A stretch of DNA of 64,000 nucleotides, from contig NZ_CM003768.1 of NCBI RefSeq assembly GCF_001547525.1, forward strand, positions 3,348,001 through 3,412,000. The letters are read 5' to 3'. Both the position numbers and the translations under genes were made by a program. This DNA is from Burkholderia anthina. GTDB lineage: Bacteria > Pseudomonadota > Gammaproteobacteria > Burkholderiales > Burkholderiaceae. Positions 62,851 through 64,000 of the stretch are shown piece by piece (positions within the stretch are counted from its first letter, which is position 1; every line of letters starts with the position of its first letter). The notes under the pieces are model-generated. The model searched no databases. It saw only the letters and a list, made by a program, of their open reading frames with translations, and was not told the DNA's origin.

Positions 62851-63768
62851 ATGACCCGACTGATCAAGCGCGCGTCCGCCGAGGCGCGCGCGTTCAAGCA
62901 ACGCCAGCCGTCCGCGTACAACGGCTCCGAAAAACTCCAGCCGCCTCGCGTGAAGCGCCGCCCGGACCTCGACGAACACGACGACGTGCCGGTGCTCGAA
63001 GCGCCGCGCAAGCCGCGCTTCGCGCCCGTGACGTTCTCCGAAGAAGGCGGCGTGCGCTTCCTGCACTTCGGCACCGAGTGGGTGCAGGGCGCGATGCGGA
63101 TCTCGAAGCCGCTGCATATCGAGCTCGAATACGCGCAGCAGATGATGGCGTGGCTGCTGTTCCTCGAAACGCCCGAGCGGATCGTCCAGCTCGGGCTCGG
63201 CACCGGCGCGCTGACGAAGTTCGCGCATCGTTTCCTGCCGCACGCGAAGGTCGAGGCCGTCGAGCTGAACCCGGCCGTGATCGTCGCCGCGCGCACGATG
63301 TTCGCGCTGCCGCCCGACGACGCCCGCCTCGTCGTGCACGAAGCCGACGCATGGGATTTCGTCAACGATGCGGCCAACCGCGGCACGACCGGCGCGATCC
63401 AGATCGACCTGTACGACGCGACCGCGCGCGGCCCCGTGCTCGACAGCGTCGCGTTCTACCGCGCGGTGCGCGGCTGTCTGGCCGATGCCGGCATCGCGAC
63501 GATCAACCTGTTCGGCGATCACCCGAGCTTCGTGCGCAACATGAAGCACCTGAACGCGGCGTTCGATCACCGCGTGATCGCGCTGCCGGAAGTGCACGAC
63601 GGCAACCGGATCGCGATCGCGTTCTCGGGGCCGGCGCTCGACGTGCCGTTCGCGCAGCTCGACGCCCGCGCGAAGCTGATCGAGGACACGCTGAAGCTGC
63701 CCGCGCGCAAGTGGGTGAAAGCTTTGAAAGCAACGACCGGCGCACGCGACACGTCGTTCGCGATCTGA
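62851..63768 (+). CDS. Spermidine synthase-like methyltransferase-fold protein
   Basis: 305 residues. SAM-like loop IVQLGLGTGALTKFAHRFLPHAKVEAVELNPAVIVAARTMF and IQIDLYDATARGPVLDSVAFYRAV match the SpeE superfamily. Without the typical polyamine-binding N-terminal domain, the exact substrate is unclear. The basic N-terminal stretch (RLIKRASAEARAFKQRQ) is probably disordered. Confidence 0.85.
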   Translation: MTRLIKRASAEARAFKQRQPSAYNGSEKLQPPRVKRRPDLDEHDDVPVLEAPRKPRFAPVTFSEEGGVRFLHFGTEWVQGAMRISKPLHIELEYAQQMMAWLLFLETPERIVQLGLGTGALTKFAHRFLPHAKVEAVELNPAVIVAARTMFALPPDDARLVVHEADAWDFVNDAANRGTTGAIQIDLYDATARGPVLDSVAFYRAVRGCLADAGIATINLFGDHPSFVRNMKHLNAAFDHRVIALPEVHDGNRIAIAFSGPALDVPFAQLDARAKLIEDTLKLPARKWVKALKATTGARDTSFAI

Positions 63769-63967
63769 CGCCGGAGGCACCGGCGCGGGCCGGTGCATCC
63801 ACGCGACAAGGGGCGGATCACCTCGGGTTCGCCCCCGCTTGACCGCGTGCTCGCGGCTCCTATACTGGCGCGAAGCCAGGGGGAGCCGCAGCCTACCCGT
63901 ATTGCCGCTCCTCTCGGCGCCGTACCCGCTCAACAAGATCGATAACCGGGATAGAAGAGGAGACGTC

Positions 63968-64000
63968 ATGGCTCACGATGCCGACGCCAACCGGGCCGCC
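63968..64000 (+). CDS. Start of an unidentified gene (cut by the window)
   Basis: MAHDADANRAA, 11 codons, after a good ribosome site (GAGGAGACGTC). Too short to identify. Confidence 0.45.
   Translation, partial: MAHDADANRAA

Overview
This 64 kb window is GC-rich, almost fully coding DNA that looks like a primary-chromosome segment of a Burkholderia, most likely of the B. cepacia complex. That assignment is an inference. It rests on the codon bias, OmpC-type porins, an orphan VgrG/PAAR type VI secretion (T6SS) locus, the nadE-glnB and htpG-ubiC neighbourhoods, a PACE exporter next to a LysR gene, and many small secreted hypothetical proteins.

Layout. 1-5.1 kb: the end of NAD synthetase (nadE), the PII protein glnB, a porin, a LysR regulator and a GNAT acetyltransferase. 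5.1-8.4 kb: a complete basic amino acid ABC importer on the minus strand (binding protein, hisQ, hisM, hisP). 8.7-12.6 kb: a pirin-like protein without two metal ligands, and an EnvZ/OmpR-like two-component pair divergent from a Spy/CpxP-like periplasmic protein, with GTTAC/GTAAC repeats between them. 13.1-16.3 kb: a fused double permease and an ATPase with an AAA-associated C-terminal domain, with no binding protein. 16.7-23.8 kb: a T6SS accessory island with a VgrG-phospholipase, an ankyrin-repeat candidate immunity protein, an Eag-like (DUF1795) chaperone, a PAAR protein with a candidate papain-like toxin domain, a candidate immunity protein and a TPR protein. 23.9-29.6 kb: two paralogous lipoproteins, otsA with an overlapping P-loop gene, and an MFS exporter.

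29.7-36.6 kb: secreted small proteins, ecotin, a TetR/SDR pair, tRNA-fMet, an ECF sigma factor/membrane protein/ferredoxin cluster, an O-methyltransferase, tRNA-Arg(CCU), rubredoxin and a DUF4399 protein. 36.9-43.6 kb: uup, parE and parC, with DnaA boxes ahead of parE and a nested inverted repeat between parE and parC. 43.8-49.6 kb: a CopD-like protein, LysR/PACE, chrA and a GGDEF-EAL protein. 49.8-55.9 kb: a five-gene minus-strand set (VOC, EamA, aminotransferase, RidA, PhzF) divergent from a MocR-type regulator.

56.0-64.0 kb: htpG behind a sigma-32-like promoter, ubiC, and a deoxyinosine glycosylase. The glycosylase 3' two thirds recur 1.6 kb downstream, bracketing a lower-GC HEPN/nucleotidyltransferase toxin-antitoxin-like module with three 21-bp-spaced repeats. 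A HigBA-like pair and a spermidine synthase-like protein follow. The accessory parts most likely to hold new biology are the T6SS island (16.7-23.8 kb) and the HEPN/MNT insertion (59.4-61.5 kb).
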